Assembly (NCBI GenBank): GCA_029776255.1 | Contig: JAKOTN010000033.1 | Coordinates: 116,074-180,073 of the forward strand | Direction: 5' to 3' | Length of the DNA: 64,000 nt | DNA from: Pseudomonadota bacterium | Lineage (GTDB): Bacteria > Pseudomonadota > Gammaproteobacteria > Burkholderiales > Rhodocyclaceae | Part shown: positions 28,091 through 37,246 of the stretch, piece after piece | Position numbering within the stretch: position 1 is the first letter of the stretch | Layout of the letters: every line of letters starts with the position of its first letter | The notes under the pieces: generated by a model | Told to the model about the DNA's origin: nothing | What the model saw: the letters and a program-made list of their open reading frames with translations, nothing else | The model's database searches: none | Made by a program: the position numbers and the translations under genes

Positions 28091-28156
28091 GATGCATTCC
28101 ACATAAGACGCCGGATGATGAAGTATCCGGCGGAAAACGGCAAGGTGCTCGGCGGG

Positions 28157-29326
28157 CTACTTGCTCAACACGCGCATGCCTCTGGCTAAACCGTCCAGAG
28201 TCAGCGGAAACATCCGGCCGGCGAGCAGTTTCTCGATCAGCGCCGTCGATTGCCGGTAGGGCCAGGAATGCTCCGCTTCCGGATTCAGCCAGATGGCGGC
28301 CGGCCAGTTGTCGACCAGCCGCCGCAGCCAGGCCGCGCCGGGTTCGGCGTTGTTGTATTCGACGCCGCCCTGCGGAATCAACAGTTCGTAAGGACTCATC
28401 GCCGCGTCGCCGACGAATATCAGTTTGTAGTCGTTACCGTATTTGTGCAGCACCTCGTGAGTGAACACGCGCTCGGTGTGCCGCCGGCGGTTGTCTTTCC
28501 ACAGATAGTCGTACACGCAGTTGTGGAAGTAGTAGTACTCCAGATGCTTGAACTCGCCGCGGCAGGCCGAGAACAGTTCTTCGCAGACGCGCACGTAGTC
28601 GTCCATCGAACCGCCGATGTCCAGCAGCAGCAGCACCTTGACCGCGTTGTGACGCTCCGGCCGCAATTTAAGGTCCAACCAGCCGGCGTTGCGCGCGGTG
28701 CCGGCGATGGTGCCTTCGAGATCCAGTTCGTCGGCCGCTCCCTCGCGGGCGAAACGGCGCAAGCGGCGCAGCGCCACCTTGATGTTGCGCGTGCCGATTT
28801 CGACGCTGTCGTCGAGGTTGCGGTACTCGCGCTTTTCCCAGACCTTGACCGCCGACCGGTTTTCGCTCCGGCCGCCGAGACGGATGCCTTCGGGATGGGT
28901 GCCGCCGTTTCCGAAAGGCGAACTGCCGCCGCTGCCGATCCATTTGCTGCCGCCGGCATGCCGCTCCTTCTGTTCCGCGAGCCGCTGCCTGAAGGTTTCC
29001 ATCAGTTTGTCCCAACCCATTTTTTCGAGCTTGGCGCGTTCCGCCTCGCTGAGGTGTTTTTTCACCGCCGCGCGCAGCCATTCCTCGGGAATCGATGCGT
29101 CCATTTCCGGCAGCGCCTCGACGCCCCGGAAATAGTCGCCGAAAGCGCGATCGAATTTGTCGAAATGCGCTTCGTCCTTGACCAGGACGAGACGCGCCAG
29201 CAGATAAAAGTCGTCGAGACTGTAGGCGACGACGCGCTGCCGCAACGCGTCCAGCAAGGTCAGGAATTCCTTGATCGACACCGGCAGGCGACTGGCCCGG
29301 AGGTGGAGGAAGAAATCGATCAGCAT
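28157..29326 (-). CDS. VWA domain protein, CoxE-like
   Basis: A 389-residue soluble protein. The N-terminal half is helical ('PVSIKEFLTLLDALRQRVV'). The C-terminal half is a von Willebrand A domain with a MIDAS-like 'LLLDIGGSMDDYVR' (D-x-G-x-S in place of D-x-S-x-S) and 'IFVGDAAMSPYEL'. A conserved 'KVWEKREYRNLDDSVEIGTR' precedes it. Such proteins pair with MoxR-type ATPases, here encoded 26 bp upstream, as in the CoxD-CoxE pair that matures CO dehydrogenase. No CO dehydrogenase genes are in the window, so the client is unknown. Confidence 0.86.
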   Translation of the reverse strand: MLIDFFLHLRASRLPVSIKEFLTLLDALRQRVVAYSLDDFYLLARLVLVKDEAHFDKFDRAFGDYFRGVEALPEMDASIPEEWLRAAVKKHLSEAERAKLEKMGWDKLMETFRQRLAEQKERHAGGSKWIGSGGSSPFGNGGTHPEGIRLGGRSENRSAVKVWEKREYRNLDDSVEIGTRNIKVALRRLRRFAREGAADELDLEGTIAGTARNAGWLDLKLRPERHNAVKVLLLLDIGGSMDDYVRVCEELFSACRGEFKHLEYYYFHNCVYDYLWKDNRRRHTERVFTHEVLHKYGNDYKLIFVGDAAMSPYELLIPQGGVEYNNAEPGAAWLRRLVDNWPAAIWLNPEAEHSWPYRQSTALIEKLLAGRMFPLTLDGLARGMRVLSK

Positions 29327-29351
29327 CGTGCTCGCCCCGCGCCCGGCGCGG

Positions 29352-30194
29352 TCAACGGTTCTGGCGGGCCATGAAGATCAGGCGCTCGAAAAGATGAACG
29401 TCCTGTTCGTTTTTCAGCAAGGCGCCGTGCAAGGGCGGCACGATGGTCTTGCGATCCTGGCTGCGCAGCGCTTCGGGAGGAATGTCCTCGGCCAGCAGGA
29501 GCTTCAGCCAGTCGAGCAGTTCGGATGTCGAGGGCTTTTTCTTCAAGCCGGGCGCTTCGCGCAACTCGAAGAACACTTCCAGTGCTTCGCGCAGCAGGGC
29601 CGGTTTCAAATCGGGAAAATGAACATTGACGATCCGCGCCATCGTTTCCTTGTCGGGAAAACGGATGTAGTGAAAAAAGCAGCGGCGCAGGAACGCGTCG
29701 GGCAATTCCTTCTCGTTGTTCGAGGTGATGAATACCGCGGGCCGATGGCGGGCGCGCACGTTCTGCCGCGTTTCGTAAACCAGGAACTCCATGCGGTCGA
29801 GTTCGCGCAGCAAATCGTTGGGGAACTCGATGTCGGCCTTGTCGATCTCGTCGATCAGCACCACCGACGGCGTTTCGCACTCGAATGCCCGCCAGAGCAC
29901 GCCCTTGACGATGTAGCCGCCGATATCGGCGACCCGCGCCTCGCCGAGTTGCGAATCGCGCAGGCGCGAAACGGCGTCGTATTCGTACAAACCCTGTTGC
30001 GCCTTGGTGGTCGATTTGACGTGCCACTCGAACAAGGGCAAACCCAGCGACGCGGCCACCTCCTCGGCCAACAGGGTTTTGCCGGTGCCCGGCTCGCCCT
30101 TGATCAACAGCGGCCGCTGCAAGGTGATCGCCGCATTGACCGCCAGCGTCAGGTCACGAGTGGCAACGTAAGAGTCGGAACCGGAAAAACGCAT
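29352..30194 (-). CDS. MoxR-type AAA+ ATPase, CoxD/APE2220-like
   Basis: A 280-residue ATPase that differs from the MoxR at 23359. Walker A is 'IKGEPGTGKT', Walker B 'VVLIDEIDKAD', sensor 1 'FITSNNEKELPDAFLRRC'. The start at 30194 gives 'MRFSGSDSYVA', the usual N-terminus; a longer start would add 16 residues. It is the first gene of the long minus-strand run down to 20.4 kb and lies next to its VWA partner. Confidence 0.9.
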   Translation of the reverse strand: MRFSGSDSYVATRDLTLAVNAAITLQRPLLIKGEPGTGKTLLAEEVAASLGLPLFEWHVKSTTKAQQGLYEYDAVSRLRDSQLGEARVADIGGYIVKGVLWRAFECETPSVVLIDEIDKADIEFPNDLLRELDRMEFLVYETRQNVRARHRPAVFITSNNEKELPDAFLRRCFFHYIRFPDKETMARIVNVHFPDLKPALLREALEVFFELREAPGLKKKPSTSELLDWLKLLLAEDIPPEALRSQDRKTIVPPLHGALLKNEQDVHLFERLIFMARQNR

Positions 30195-30305
30195 GGTGTG
30201 CTCCCTTTCGCGAATCGACGGATTTTTCACCGCAACAAACACTATTAAAGCAGCAGAATTATTTTCATGCTGGCAGGTTCGACGTGGATTTCCACTACCG
30301 GCGTT

Positions 30306-31988
30306 TCAACGGCCGGTGCATCGGGACGACGGCCGCTCCAGCCAGTCCAGCAGGGTGCCGTAAAGCAGGTCGGGCGCCACCGGCTTGCCGACGTGGTCGT
30401 TCATGCCGGCCGCGAAACAGCGTTCGCGATCGTCCTCGAAAGCATTGGCGGTCATCGCCAGCACCGGCACGCGCGCCATCTCGGGAATGGCGCGGATTCG
30501 GCGGGTCGCTTCCAGCCCGTCCATTTCGGGCATTTGCATGTCCATCAGGATCAAGGCGTAGGCCTGACGCCCCACCATCTCCAGCGCCTCGACGCCGTTC
30601 TCGGCGACGTCGACCCGCAGACCCACCCGTTCCAGCAGCGCCTTGGCGACTTCCTGGTTGATCATGTTGTCTTCGACCAGCAGCACGCGCGCGCCGGCAT
30701 GCCGGGTCTGCAAGCACTGCGACGCGGAAATGGCGCTTGCCGGCGCAACGTGCGATACCCGCCGCGCGCTCGCCAGACCATGCTGAAGGCGCACGGTGAA
30801 CCAGAACGCGCTGCCGACGCCGGGTTGACTCTCCACCCCGACCTCTCCGCCCATCAGCCGCGCCAGATGCCTGGCGATCGCCAACCCCAATCCGGTACCC
30901 GCGTGCTGGCGGGTCGCCGAGGCATCGGCCTGTTCGAACGGACGGAACAGGCGTTCCCGGTCCGCCAAGCCGATGCCGACGCCGGTATCGCGGACTTCGA
31001 AGCGAACCCGCAGACCGTCGCCGTCATCCTGCAACACGCGGGCGGACAGCGTGACCGACCCGTGCTCGGTGAACTTCACCGCGTTACCGGCGAAATTGAG
31101 CAGAATCTGCCCAAGGCGCACCGGATCGCCGCGCAGCACGCCATCCAGCCGGGGATCGATGTCGGTCGCCAAACGCAGATTCTTGGCGCGCATCTTGTCG
31201 TCGATCAGGCCGATCACGTTGTCGAGAACGGCGGCGAATTGAAAATCGCTTTCGCTCAGGCTCATCTTGCCGGCCTCGATTTTGGAAATGTCGAGAATGT
31301 CGTTGATCACGTTCAGCAAATGCTGCGCGGCCTGCGAAATTTTCTCCAGTTGCGCCCGCACGCCGGGTTCGACCGTTCCACGCCCGGCCAGGTAGGCCAG
31401 CCCGATGACCGCGTTCAGCGGTGTGCGGATCTCGTGACTCATATTGGCCAAAAAGGCGCTTTTAGCCCGGTTGGCCGACTCCGCCGCCGCTTTTGCCTCG
31501 ACCAGGGCGCGGGTTTGGGCGCTGTGGCTGCGGCAAAGCGCGATCGCCTTGGCCAGATTGCTCATCACCGGCTGAAAAATCTGCGTGATCGGCAAGGCGG
31601 TTGCCGGCGCCGACGGCGCCAGCAACAGAATCACCCCGTCGGCATCGATCGGCAGACGCAGGCAGGCGTGGCGCGTGGCGCCACCCGGCAACAGCCTAAG
31701 CAACGACGGATCGCGCAGCAAAGCCGCCGGACCACGCGGCAGCGAGGTGGGCAACGCGATGGTTTCTCCGACATGCCGCGACAGATCGAAATCGCCGATC
31801 ACCGTCGCCACCTCGGCGCGGGTTTCACCGTCGAGGTCGGCGAGATTCAACAGCACCACGCCGGCGGGAAAAGACGTGTGAAACAGAAGGCGTTGCAGGG
31901 TGCGCGTCAGCAACGCGCCCAGATCCACCTCGCCACCGATGACCAGCGCCAGGTCATAAAGAACCGTCAGGATGCGTTCCCGTTCCAT
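30306..31988 (-). CDS. Hybrid sensor histidine kinase with receiver domain
   Basis: A 560-residue protein with no membrane helix. A GAF-like sensory region (about 5-165) is followed by a HisKA domain with the phospho-accepting His in 'ANMSHEIRTPLNAVIG', a catalytic domain ('NFAGNAVKFTEHG', 'GTGLGLAIARHLARLMGGE') and a C-terminal receiver ('VLLVEDNMINQEVA', phospho-Asp in 'LILMDMQMPEMDG'). It follows the FIST gene by 6 bp, so the FIST protein may be its sensor or regulator. No DNA-binding output is attached; the phosphate target is unknown. Confidence 0.9.
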   Translation of the reverse strand: MERERILTVLYDLALVIGGEVDLGALLTRTLQRLLFHTSFPAGVVLLNLADLDGETRAEVATVIGDFDLSRHVGETIALPTSLPRGPAALLRDPSLLRLLPGGATRHACLRLPIDADGVILLLAPSAPATALPITQIFQPVMSNLAKAIALCRSHSAQTRALVEAKAAAESANRAKSAFLANMSHEIRTPLNAVIGLAYLAGRGTVEPGVRAQLEKISQAAQHLLNVINDILDISKIEAGKMSLSESDFQFAAVLDNVIGLIDDKMRAKNLRLATDIDPRLDGVLRGDPVRLGQILLNFAGNAVKFTEHGSVTLSARVLQDDGDGLRVRFEVRDTGVGIGLADRERLFRPFEQADASATRQHAGTGLGLAIARHLARLMGGEVGVESQPGVGSAFWFTVRLQHGLASARRVSHVAPASAISASQCLQTRHAGARVLLVEDNMINQEVAKALLERVGLRVDVAENGVEALEMVGRQAYALILMDMQMPEMDGLEATRRIRAIPEMARVPVLAMTANAFEDDRERCFAAGMNDHVGKPVAPDLLYGTLLDWLERPSSRCTGR

Positions 31989-31994
31989 CGCCGC

Positions 31995-33143
31995 TCAATT
32001 CCACGGCCGGCAGACGAGCGTGGCGTTGTGAAACAAAGGGTAACCCCAGGGGGTGAGGCTGCCGATCTCGCCAAGCGACAGCGCCCCCACCAGCGCCGGC
32101 GCGCGTGTCTCCTCTCGCAGACGGCCGAGCTCGCGGCGTGAATCGGCGCCGAGATGCAGGTGGCGCCCGGCGCAATAAAACGTCAGTAAATGGCGCTCGC
32201 CGACTCCGCCGAAACCTTCGCGCAACAGCGCCGCCAGGCGGTTGACACTGCGCACCGAATCGATCCGCGGCGCGTTCAGCAAGGTCAGCATCGAATTCGC
32301 CGGCACCTCGCCGACACAGAACAGCGAGCCGTCGTCTTCCAGCGCAACCGGGATGCGAACCACGACGTCGTTGTTGGCCAGCAGAATGCCGAAGGGGAAA
32401 TGCGTGGCGTATTCATAAAAATTTTCGCGATTCAGATCCACGTCGTACAGGCCGCGCACCTGTTCCCGATAAACCTCGAACGCCGGACGCCAGTCGATGC
32501 CGATGACGCGGTTGCCCTCGGTCGCCGTCGCGGTAACGATGTCCTGCGGCGCATCGTAACCGTGATCGAGGACCGCGCCACGGCCGTCGGGCAGTAGCAG
32601 GCAGAGCACGCCGCCGGACACCGACTCGCGGCTGTCGAACAGACAAGGCATGGGCTGGAAGGTTTCGCTGCCGGCGTTGACCCCGGCATAGGCGACGCGG
32701 TCGGCCAGCCGCAGATACAACGCGTCGAGAATGGAGCCGATGGTCGGCACCATGGCGTCGAAGATCATGAACAGCGTAGACTGCGTCGTCCCGTTCCCGG
32801 CGATGTGCGGTTCGACCGCATCGGCGATCCGGCGGGCCGCCGCGGCCGCGTCCGCCGGCAACGACGGAATCAGCGCCGTTGCCGGCAGACGGTCGAAAGG
32901 CAGCAGCAGCGCGCCTTCGCGCAAAAAACCGTCGTCCTTGACCAGCGCCGGAAAGATGGCGCCGACATGGGCGATGCCTTCGGCGGCCAACACCGCCTGA
33001 ATCGACGGCAGCCGGTCTTTTTCCGCTTCGGGAAGCAGCACCAGGGCGCCGCCGGGCATGCCGGCGCTTCGCCAGTCACGCAGGGAATCGCTCAATCCAG
33101 CGGTATCCGGTCGGCCGCAATACAGGGGGCGTGGCTCGTTCAT
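31995..33143 (-). CDS. FIST domain sensory protein
   Basis: A 382-residue soluble protein with an N-terminal FIST domain (about 25-210; 'GGVLCLLLPDGRGAV') and a FIST C-terminal domain (about 220-365; 'NRENFYEYATHFPFGI', 'FCVGEVPANSMLTLLNA'). FIST domains are predicted sensors of small ligands such as amino acids and are commonly encoded beside signalling proteins. Here the next gene encodes a cytosolic hybrid kinase without an obvious sensor of its own, which supports a two-protein sensory unit (inference). ATG 33143 is the likely start; ATG-containing upstream options run into a hairpin. Confidence 0.85.
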   Translation of the reverse strand: MNEPRPLYCGRPDTAGLSDSLRDWRSAGMPGGALVLLPEAEKDRLPSIQAVLAAEGIAHVGAIFPALVKDDGFLREGALLLPFDRLPATALIPSLPADAAAAARRIADAVEPHIAGNGTTQSTLFMIFDAMVPTIGSILDALYLRLADRVAYAGVNAGSETFQPMPCLFDSRESVSGGVLCLLLPDGRGAVLDHGYDAPQDIVTATATEGNRVIGIDWRPAFEVYREQVRGLYDVDLNRENFYEYATHFPFGILLANNDVVVRIPVALEDDGSLFCVGEVPANSMLTLLNAPRIDSVRSVNRLAALLREGFGGVGERHLLTFYCAGRHLHLGADSRRELGRLREETRAPALVGALSLGEIGSLTPWGYPLFHNATLVCRPWN

Positions 33144-33173
33144 GGTGTCTTGCTTTCCCGCAGGTGACATGAC

Positions 33174-33196
33174 GCGCTCCGCGTATGGCGGAGCGC
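33174..33196. other. GC-rich hairpin upstream of the FIST gene
   Basis: GCGCTCCGC (33174-33182) and GCGGAGCGC (33188-33196) form a perfect 9-bp stem with a 5-base loop, 30 bp upstream of the FIST start and about 190 bp after the HD-GYP stop. There is no T-run on either strand. It could end HD-GYP transcription or shape the FIST leader. Confidence 0.35.
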
Positions 33197-33388
33197 TGGA
33201 CCGACATTCGCAACAACAGCGACCCTGATGAACGCGTGCCGGAGCGCTGGAACCGGCCGCCGTCGCCGCGAATTCCGTCCTCCGTTCGTAAGCCTACATC
33301 AAGCGCGTAGTCAATGGCGGCGGATCTTGGCGAATTCCCGCAGGCCGTCCAGCGAAAGCGCCCGCCGCGCGCTTTCGCCCGCTGCGTC

Positions 33389-34684
33389 TCACGCGGTGCG
33401 CGAACCGAGCGAATCGGCAATGAAGTATTCAATGGCTTTTTCGCGCAGACGCTGGACCAGCACCGGCCCTTCAAGAGGGCCGATGGCGGCGTGAATCCGT
33501 GACGCGATGCCCTCGAAAACCGCCACCAGCCGCGGATCGAAATGGCTTCCGGCACCCTGGCGGATGTTGCTCAGCGCCATTTCCAGCGGCACCTCGGTCT
33601 TGTAGGCGCGGTGTGACGTCAAGGCGTCGAAGACATCGACAATCGCGAAGATGCGGGCGACAAGCGGAATTTCCTCGCCGGCGAGACCGCGCGGATACCC
33701 GGAACCGTCGTATTTTTCGTGGTGGCACTCGACGACCTCGCGCGCCTCCCGCAGCCACTCGGACCCTTCGATGATCTCGACGCCCAAGGCGACGTGAGTG
33801 CGCATCACCGCGAATTCGTCGGTGGTCAGTGATCCGGGCTTGAGCAGCACGCTGTCGCGGATGCCGATCTTGCCGACATCGTGCAGGAAAGCGCCGAGGA
33901 TCAGTTTGCGCATCGTCGCCGGCGGCAAGCCCACTGTCTCGCCAAGGCCGATGGCGTAGAGCGTGACGCGGAAATTGTGCTCGCCGGTTTCCGAGTCGCG
34001 CTTGGCGATCGCTTCGCCGATCACGGCGGCCATTTCCAGGTTGCCCTTGAGCACCCGTCGCGAAAAATGCAGCATGTCGCCGTTGAGGGCGATGATCACC
34101 GGATAGAGCAACAGACTGGTGGCCAGCGTGGCGACCAGGACCGCGGCCAGCGTCCGCCAGATCCGCCGTTCGAATTCCGCGATCGTCGCTTGATCGATGG
34201 CAAAGACACCGTCGAAATAGCCGACGGGTGCACCGTCCTTGCCGGGAAGCGGCACCCGCACCTGCACCACGTTGTCGTCGCCGACCGCCGACTTGCGATG
34301 ATGGCTCAGGCCGTCGCGCGGAAAGTCCTGACGATACGGCTTGAAACGTTCGGCCAGGTCGGCGTAGCGCGGGTTGGCGAACTGGACCAGCGTCTGGCCG
34401 GCACGGTCCACGACGGCGATGGTCACGAAACGCTGGCGGGCAAACGCCTCGGCTTTCGCCGCCAGCGCGGCCGGATCGGCGGCGCGGCGCCCGCCGGTAT
34501 CCGGAGCGACCGGCACGAGATCGGTGGACTCGGTGAATTCACCGACCCGGCTGGCGACCAGCGCGACGATCGATTCGTCGATTTGCCGCATTTCGAGATG
34601 GTAGACCGCGCCGCCCACCAAGGCGGAAACGAGTAGCCAGACGGCGAACAGGCGACGGAACAAAAGGAGGTGGATCGGCAACAT
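33389..34684 (-). CDS. Membrane HD-GYP phosphodiesterase
   Basis: A 431-residue protein with an N-terminal helix (about 7-27), a periplasmic sensor region (about 28-170), a second helix (about 175-195) and an HD-GYP domain. The catalytic motifs are complete: 'FLHDVGKIGI', 'HHEKYDGSGYPRGL', 'ARIFAIVDVFDALTS'. HD-GYP proteins hydrolyse cyclic di-GMP, usually favouring loss of surface attachment, which could matter for the type IV pilus genes in this window. The ATG at 34684 gives a normal membrane start. It lies 110 bp downstream of the kinase gene and may have its own promoter. Confidence 0.9.
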   Translation of the reverse strand: MLPIHLLLFRRLFAVWLLVSALVGGAVYHLEMRQIDESIVALVASRVGEFTESTDLVPVAPDTGGRRAADPAALAAKAEAFARQRFVTIAVVDRAGQTLVQFANPRYADLAERFKPYRQDFPRDGLSHHRKSAVGDDNVVQVRVPLPGKDGAPVGYFDGVFAIDQATIAEFERRIWRTLAAVLVATLATSLLLYPVIIALNGDMLHFSRRVLKGNLEMAAVIGEAIAKRDSETGEHNFRVTLYAIGLGETVGLPPATMRKLILGAFLHDVGKIGIRDSVLLKPGSLTTDEFAVMRTHVALGVEIIEGSEWLREAREVVECHHEKYDGSGYPRGLAGEEIPLVARIFAIVDVFDALTSHRAYKTEVPLEMALSNIRQGAGSHFDPRLVAVFEGIASRIHAAIGPLEGPVLVQRLREKAIEYFIADSLGSRTA

Positions 34685-34794
34685 CGCGAGATGATACGCC
34701 GACCCCGCACCCCAAAAGTGTGACAAATTCGAGCTTGGAGGAGCGTTTGACGGCGAAGGCGGCAAGCCCGCCGGGCAAGCGGACGAAACGGCGA

Positions 34795-36186
34795 CTAGCG
34801 CGCGGCCGGCAGGGTCAGGCGCGCGCGCAAACCGCCGAGCGGCGAATCGTCGAGTTGCAGATGTCCCCCGTACAGTTGCGCCAGATCGTCGACGATCGCC
34901 AGTCCCAGACCGCTGCCCGGTGTCTGCTGGTCGGCGCGGGCGCCGCGCCGCAATACCGCCGCGCGCGCCGTCGCGTCGATCCCTTGACCGTCGTCGTCCA
35001 CGCAAAGGATCACGCTCTGGCCGTCCTGGCCGACGTCCACCTCGACCCGCGAGCGCGCCCATTTGCAGGCATTGTCCAGCAGGTTGCCCAGCATCTCTTG
35101 CAGATCCTGCTCTTCGCCGCGAAAGACCGCCGCCGCCGGCGACGACAGGCGCAGTTCCAGCGCGCGGGCCGCGTGCAGGCGACGCATGGTTCTCAACAGC
35201 CCATCGACCACCGGCTGCAGCGGCGTGCGCGCGCCGGGAACGCCGACCGCCGCCGCCGCCTGCGCCCGTGCCAGATGGTACTGCACCTGCCGACTGGCGC
35301 TGTTCACCTGCGCAACCACCAGCCGCGAGAATTCGTCGTCCCGGCCAGCGGTGGCGTTGGCCAGTATGCTCAGCGGCGTTTTCAGCGCGTGCGCCAGATT
35401 GCCGGCCTGGGTGCGGGCGCGCTCGACAACGGCGGCGTTATGCGCCAGCACGCTGTTGAATTCCTCGACCAGCGGCATCACCTCGGCCGGAAACGCGCCT
35501 TCCAGCGTTTGCCGGTCGCCGTCGCGCACCTGTGCGAGCGCGACGCGCAAGCGGCGCAACGGCGCCAGACCGACAACGACCTGCACCAAGGCGGCGACGA
35601 TCAGTCCGCCGCCGAGAACGCCGAGCGCCAGCCACAGTGCGCCGTCGAAACGCGCCACCGGCTCGATCATCAGTTTCTCGTCGGCGGCGACGACCAGGCG
35701 AAAGCGACGCCCGCCGACGGCGGCATCGTCGTCGATGCGCACGGCGCGCTCGATCATTCCCAGCCGGCTATCGTTCGGCCCCGCGAGCCGATGCCGGTGC
35801 ACCCGGCCGTCGGCGGGATCGTCGGGCGGCACGATCAGCACGTCGTCCCACAGCGAGCGCGAGCGCAACACGCCGATGGACGCCGGCTGCGCCCGTTCGC
35901 CGCCGTCGAGCACGTCGACCTGCCAGTAAAGACCCGAATACGGCCGGCGCAGACGCGGATCGCTGAGCGGGGCGCCGAGCGTCGGACGCCCCTGCCCGTC
36001 AAGCGCCAGATGCGCGGTCAATTGGTCGAGATGGGTTTGCAACCCGGCGTGGAACTGTAGCTCGACATGCCGACGAAACAGGCTGCTCAAACCCCAGCCG
36101 GCGACGGCGATCGACACGGCGATCCAGCAGACGGTGCCGGCGAGCAAGCGGATGCGCAGCGAGCCGCGCGCCGGCAGCCGGCTCAT
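34795..36186 (-). CDS. Sensor histidine kinase, PhoQ/QseC-like
   Basis: A 463-residue membrane kinase: first helix about 12-34, periplasmic sensor about 35-180, second helix about 185-210, then HAMP-like and HisKA regions with the His in 'NLAHALKTPLSILAN', and an ATPase domain with 'MLGNLLDNACKWA', 'CVDDDGQGID' and 'GSGLGLAIVDDLAQLYGG'. The 'AHALKTP' form of the H-box is typical of the PhoQ-like group. Its start overlaps the response-regulator stop (ATGA). With the regulator and PepSY gene it faces the SHP-cytochrome operon, which it probably controls. Confidence 0.9.
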   Translation of the reverse strand: MSRLPARGSLRIRLLAGTVCWIAVSIAVAGWGLSSLFRRHVELQFHAGLQTHLDQLTAHLALDGQGRPTLGAPLSDPRLRRPYSGLYWQVDVLDGGERAQPASIGVLRSRSLWDDVLIVPPDDPADGRVHRHRLAGPNDSRLGMIERAVRIDDDAAVGGRRFRLVVAADEKLMIEPVARFDGALWLALGVLGGGLIVAALVQVVVGLAPLRRLRVALAQVRDGDRQTLEGAFPAEVMPLVEEFNSVLAHNAAVVERARTQAGNLAHALKTPLSILANATAGRDDEFSRLVVAQVNSASRQVQYHLARAQAAAAVGVPGARTPLQPVVDGLLRTMRRLHAARALELRLSSPAAAVFRGEEQDLQEMLGNLLDNACKWARSRVEVDVGQDGQSVILCVDDDGQGIDATARAAVLRRGARADQQTPGSGLGLAIVDDLAQLYGGHLQLDDSPLGGLRARLTLPAAR

Positions 36187-36845
36187 GTCGGCGCGGTAAG
36201 CCGGTAACCCAGGCCGCGCACGGTTTCGATCAGCCCCGGCGGCAATTTCTTGCGCAAACGGCCGATGAACACTTCGACGGTATTCGAATCGCGGTCGAAA
36301 TCCTGAGCGTAGAGATGCTCGACCAGATCGCTGCGCGAAATCACCCGCTCGCGATGGTGCATGAGATAGGCCAGCAGGCGGTACTCGTGGCCGGTCAGAA
36401 CCAGGGCCTGGCCGTCGACCGTGGCGCGGCCGTTGCGCGTGTCCAGCCACAGCGGCCCGCACCGCAACTCGGAGCTGGCGTGGCCGACGGCGCGGCGGAT
36501 CAGCGCCCGCAGCCGCGCCAGCAGTTCCTCCATGTGGAAAGGCTTGGTCAGATAATCGTCGGCGCCGGCGTCGATGCCGGCCACTTTTTCGTGCCAACTG
36601 TCGCGAGCGGTGAGAATCAACACCGGCATGTCGCGCCCGACGGCGCGCCACCGCCGCAGCACGCTCAAGCCGTCCAGACGCGGCAGGCCAAGATCAAGAA
36701 CAACGGCGTCGTAAGGGCTGGTGTCGCCGAGATGATGGCCATCGACGCCGTTGTCGGCGGTGTCCACCACGTAAGCGGCGCTCCGCAAGCCCGCCAGCAC
36801 TTGTTTTTGCAGCATCGCGTCGTCTTCGATCAGCAGGATGCGCAT
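36183..36845 (-). CDS. OmpR-family response regulator
   Basis: A 220-residue regulator: receiver domain with acidic pocket 'LIEDD', phospho-Asp D51 ('VVLDLGLPRLDG') and Lys101 ('LTKPF'), then an OmpR/PhoB winged helix with 'LTGHEYRLLAYLMHHR' and 'NTVEVFIGRLRKKL'. The four TGAA/TTCA half-sites at 37247-37283, with the 11-bp period typical of this regulator class, are its likely target. It lies 10 bp after the PepSY gene and overlaps the kinase gene. Confidence 0.93.
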   Translation of the reverse strand: MRILLIEDDAMLQKQVLAGLRSAAYVVDTADNGVDGHHLGDTSPYDAVVLDLGLPRLDGLSVLRRWRAVGRDMPVLILTARDSWHEKVAGIDAGADDYLTKPFHMEELLARLRALIRRAVGHASSELRCGPLWLDTRNGRATVDGQALVLTGHEYRLLAYLMHHRERVISRSDLVEHLYAQDFDRDSNTVEVFIGRLRKKLPPGLIETVRGLGYRLTAPT

Positions 36846-36855
36846 CGTCCCTCCA

Positions 36856-37221
36856 TCAGTTGTCGTCCCGACCGCGCCGGCGATTGCCGCCCTCGCGCGA
36901 TCCGTCGCCATCGCGCCCGCGAACGCCAAGAATGCGGCCGTCGCCGGCGTCGACCAGCAGCTTGAGCAGGGTGCCATCGCCGCGCAAGGTCTTGATCTCA
37001 TAAACCCAGCGCCCACGATGGCGTTCCAGTTCGACCTCGATCACCTCGCCGGGAAACTCGGCGTCGACGCGCTGGAGAATCTTCGGCAAGGGCAGCACCT
37101 CGCCGGCCCGCAGCGCCTGCCGTGCGCGGTCGTGATCGCCGTCGTCGGCCAGGCCGGCCATTGGCGCGCCCGAAAGCAGGGCGACGCAGAGCGGTGGCAA
37201 GAGAAAGCGGGCGAGGATCAT
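36856..37221 (-). CDS. PepSY domain protein, periplasmic
   Basis: A 121-residue exported protein: signal peptide about 1-25, then a PepSY domain ('VLPLPKILQRVDAEFPGEVI', 'ELERHRGRWVYEIK', 'LLVDAGDGRILGV') and a basic Arg/Gly/Asp tail. Small PepSY proteins are common as the first gene of PhoPQ/QseBC-like operons and are thought to modulate the sensor kinase in the periplasm. It is followed by the response regulator and kinase. Confidence 0.85.
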   Translation of the reverse strand: MILARFLLPPLCVALLSGAPMAGLADDGDHDRARQALRAGEVLPLPKILQRVDAEFPGEVIEVELERHRGRWVYEIKTLRGDGTLLKLLVDAGDGRILGVRGRDGDGSREGGNRRRGRDDN

Positions 37222-37246
37222 GGGCGTTTTTTTACGCCTTGGCGGG

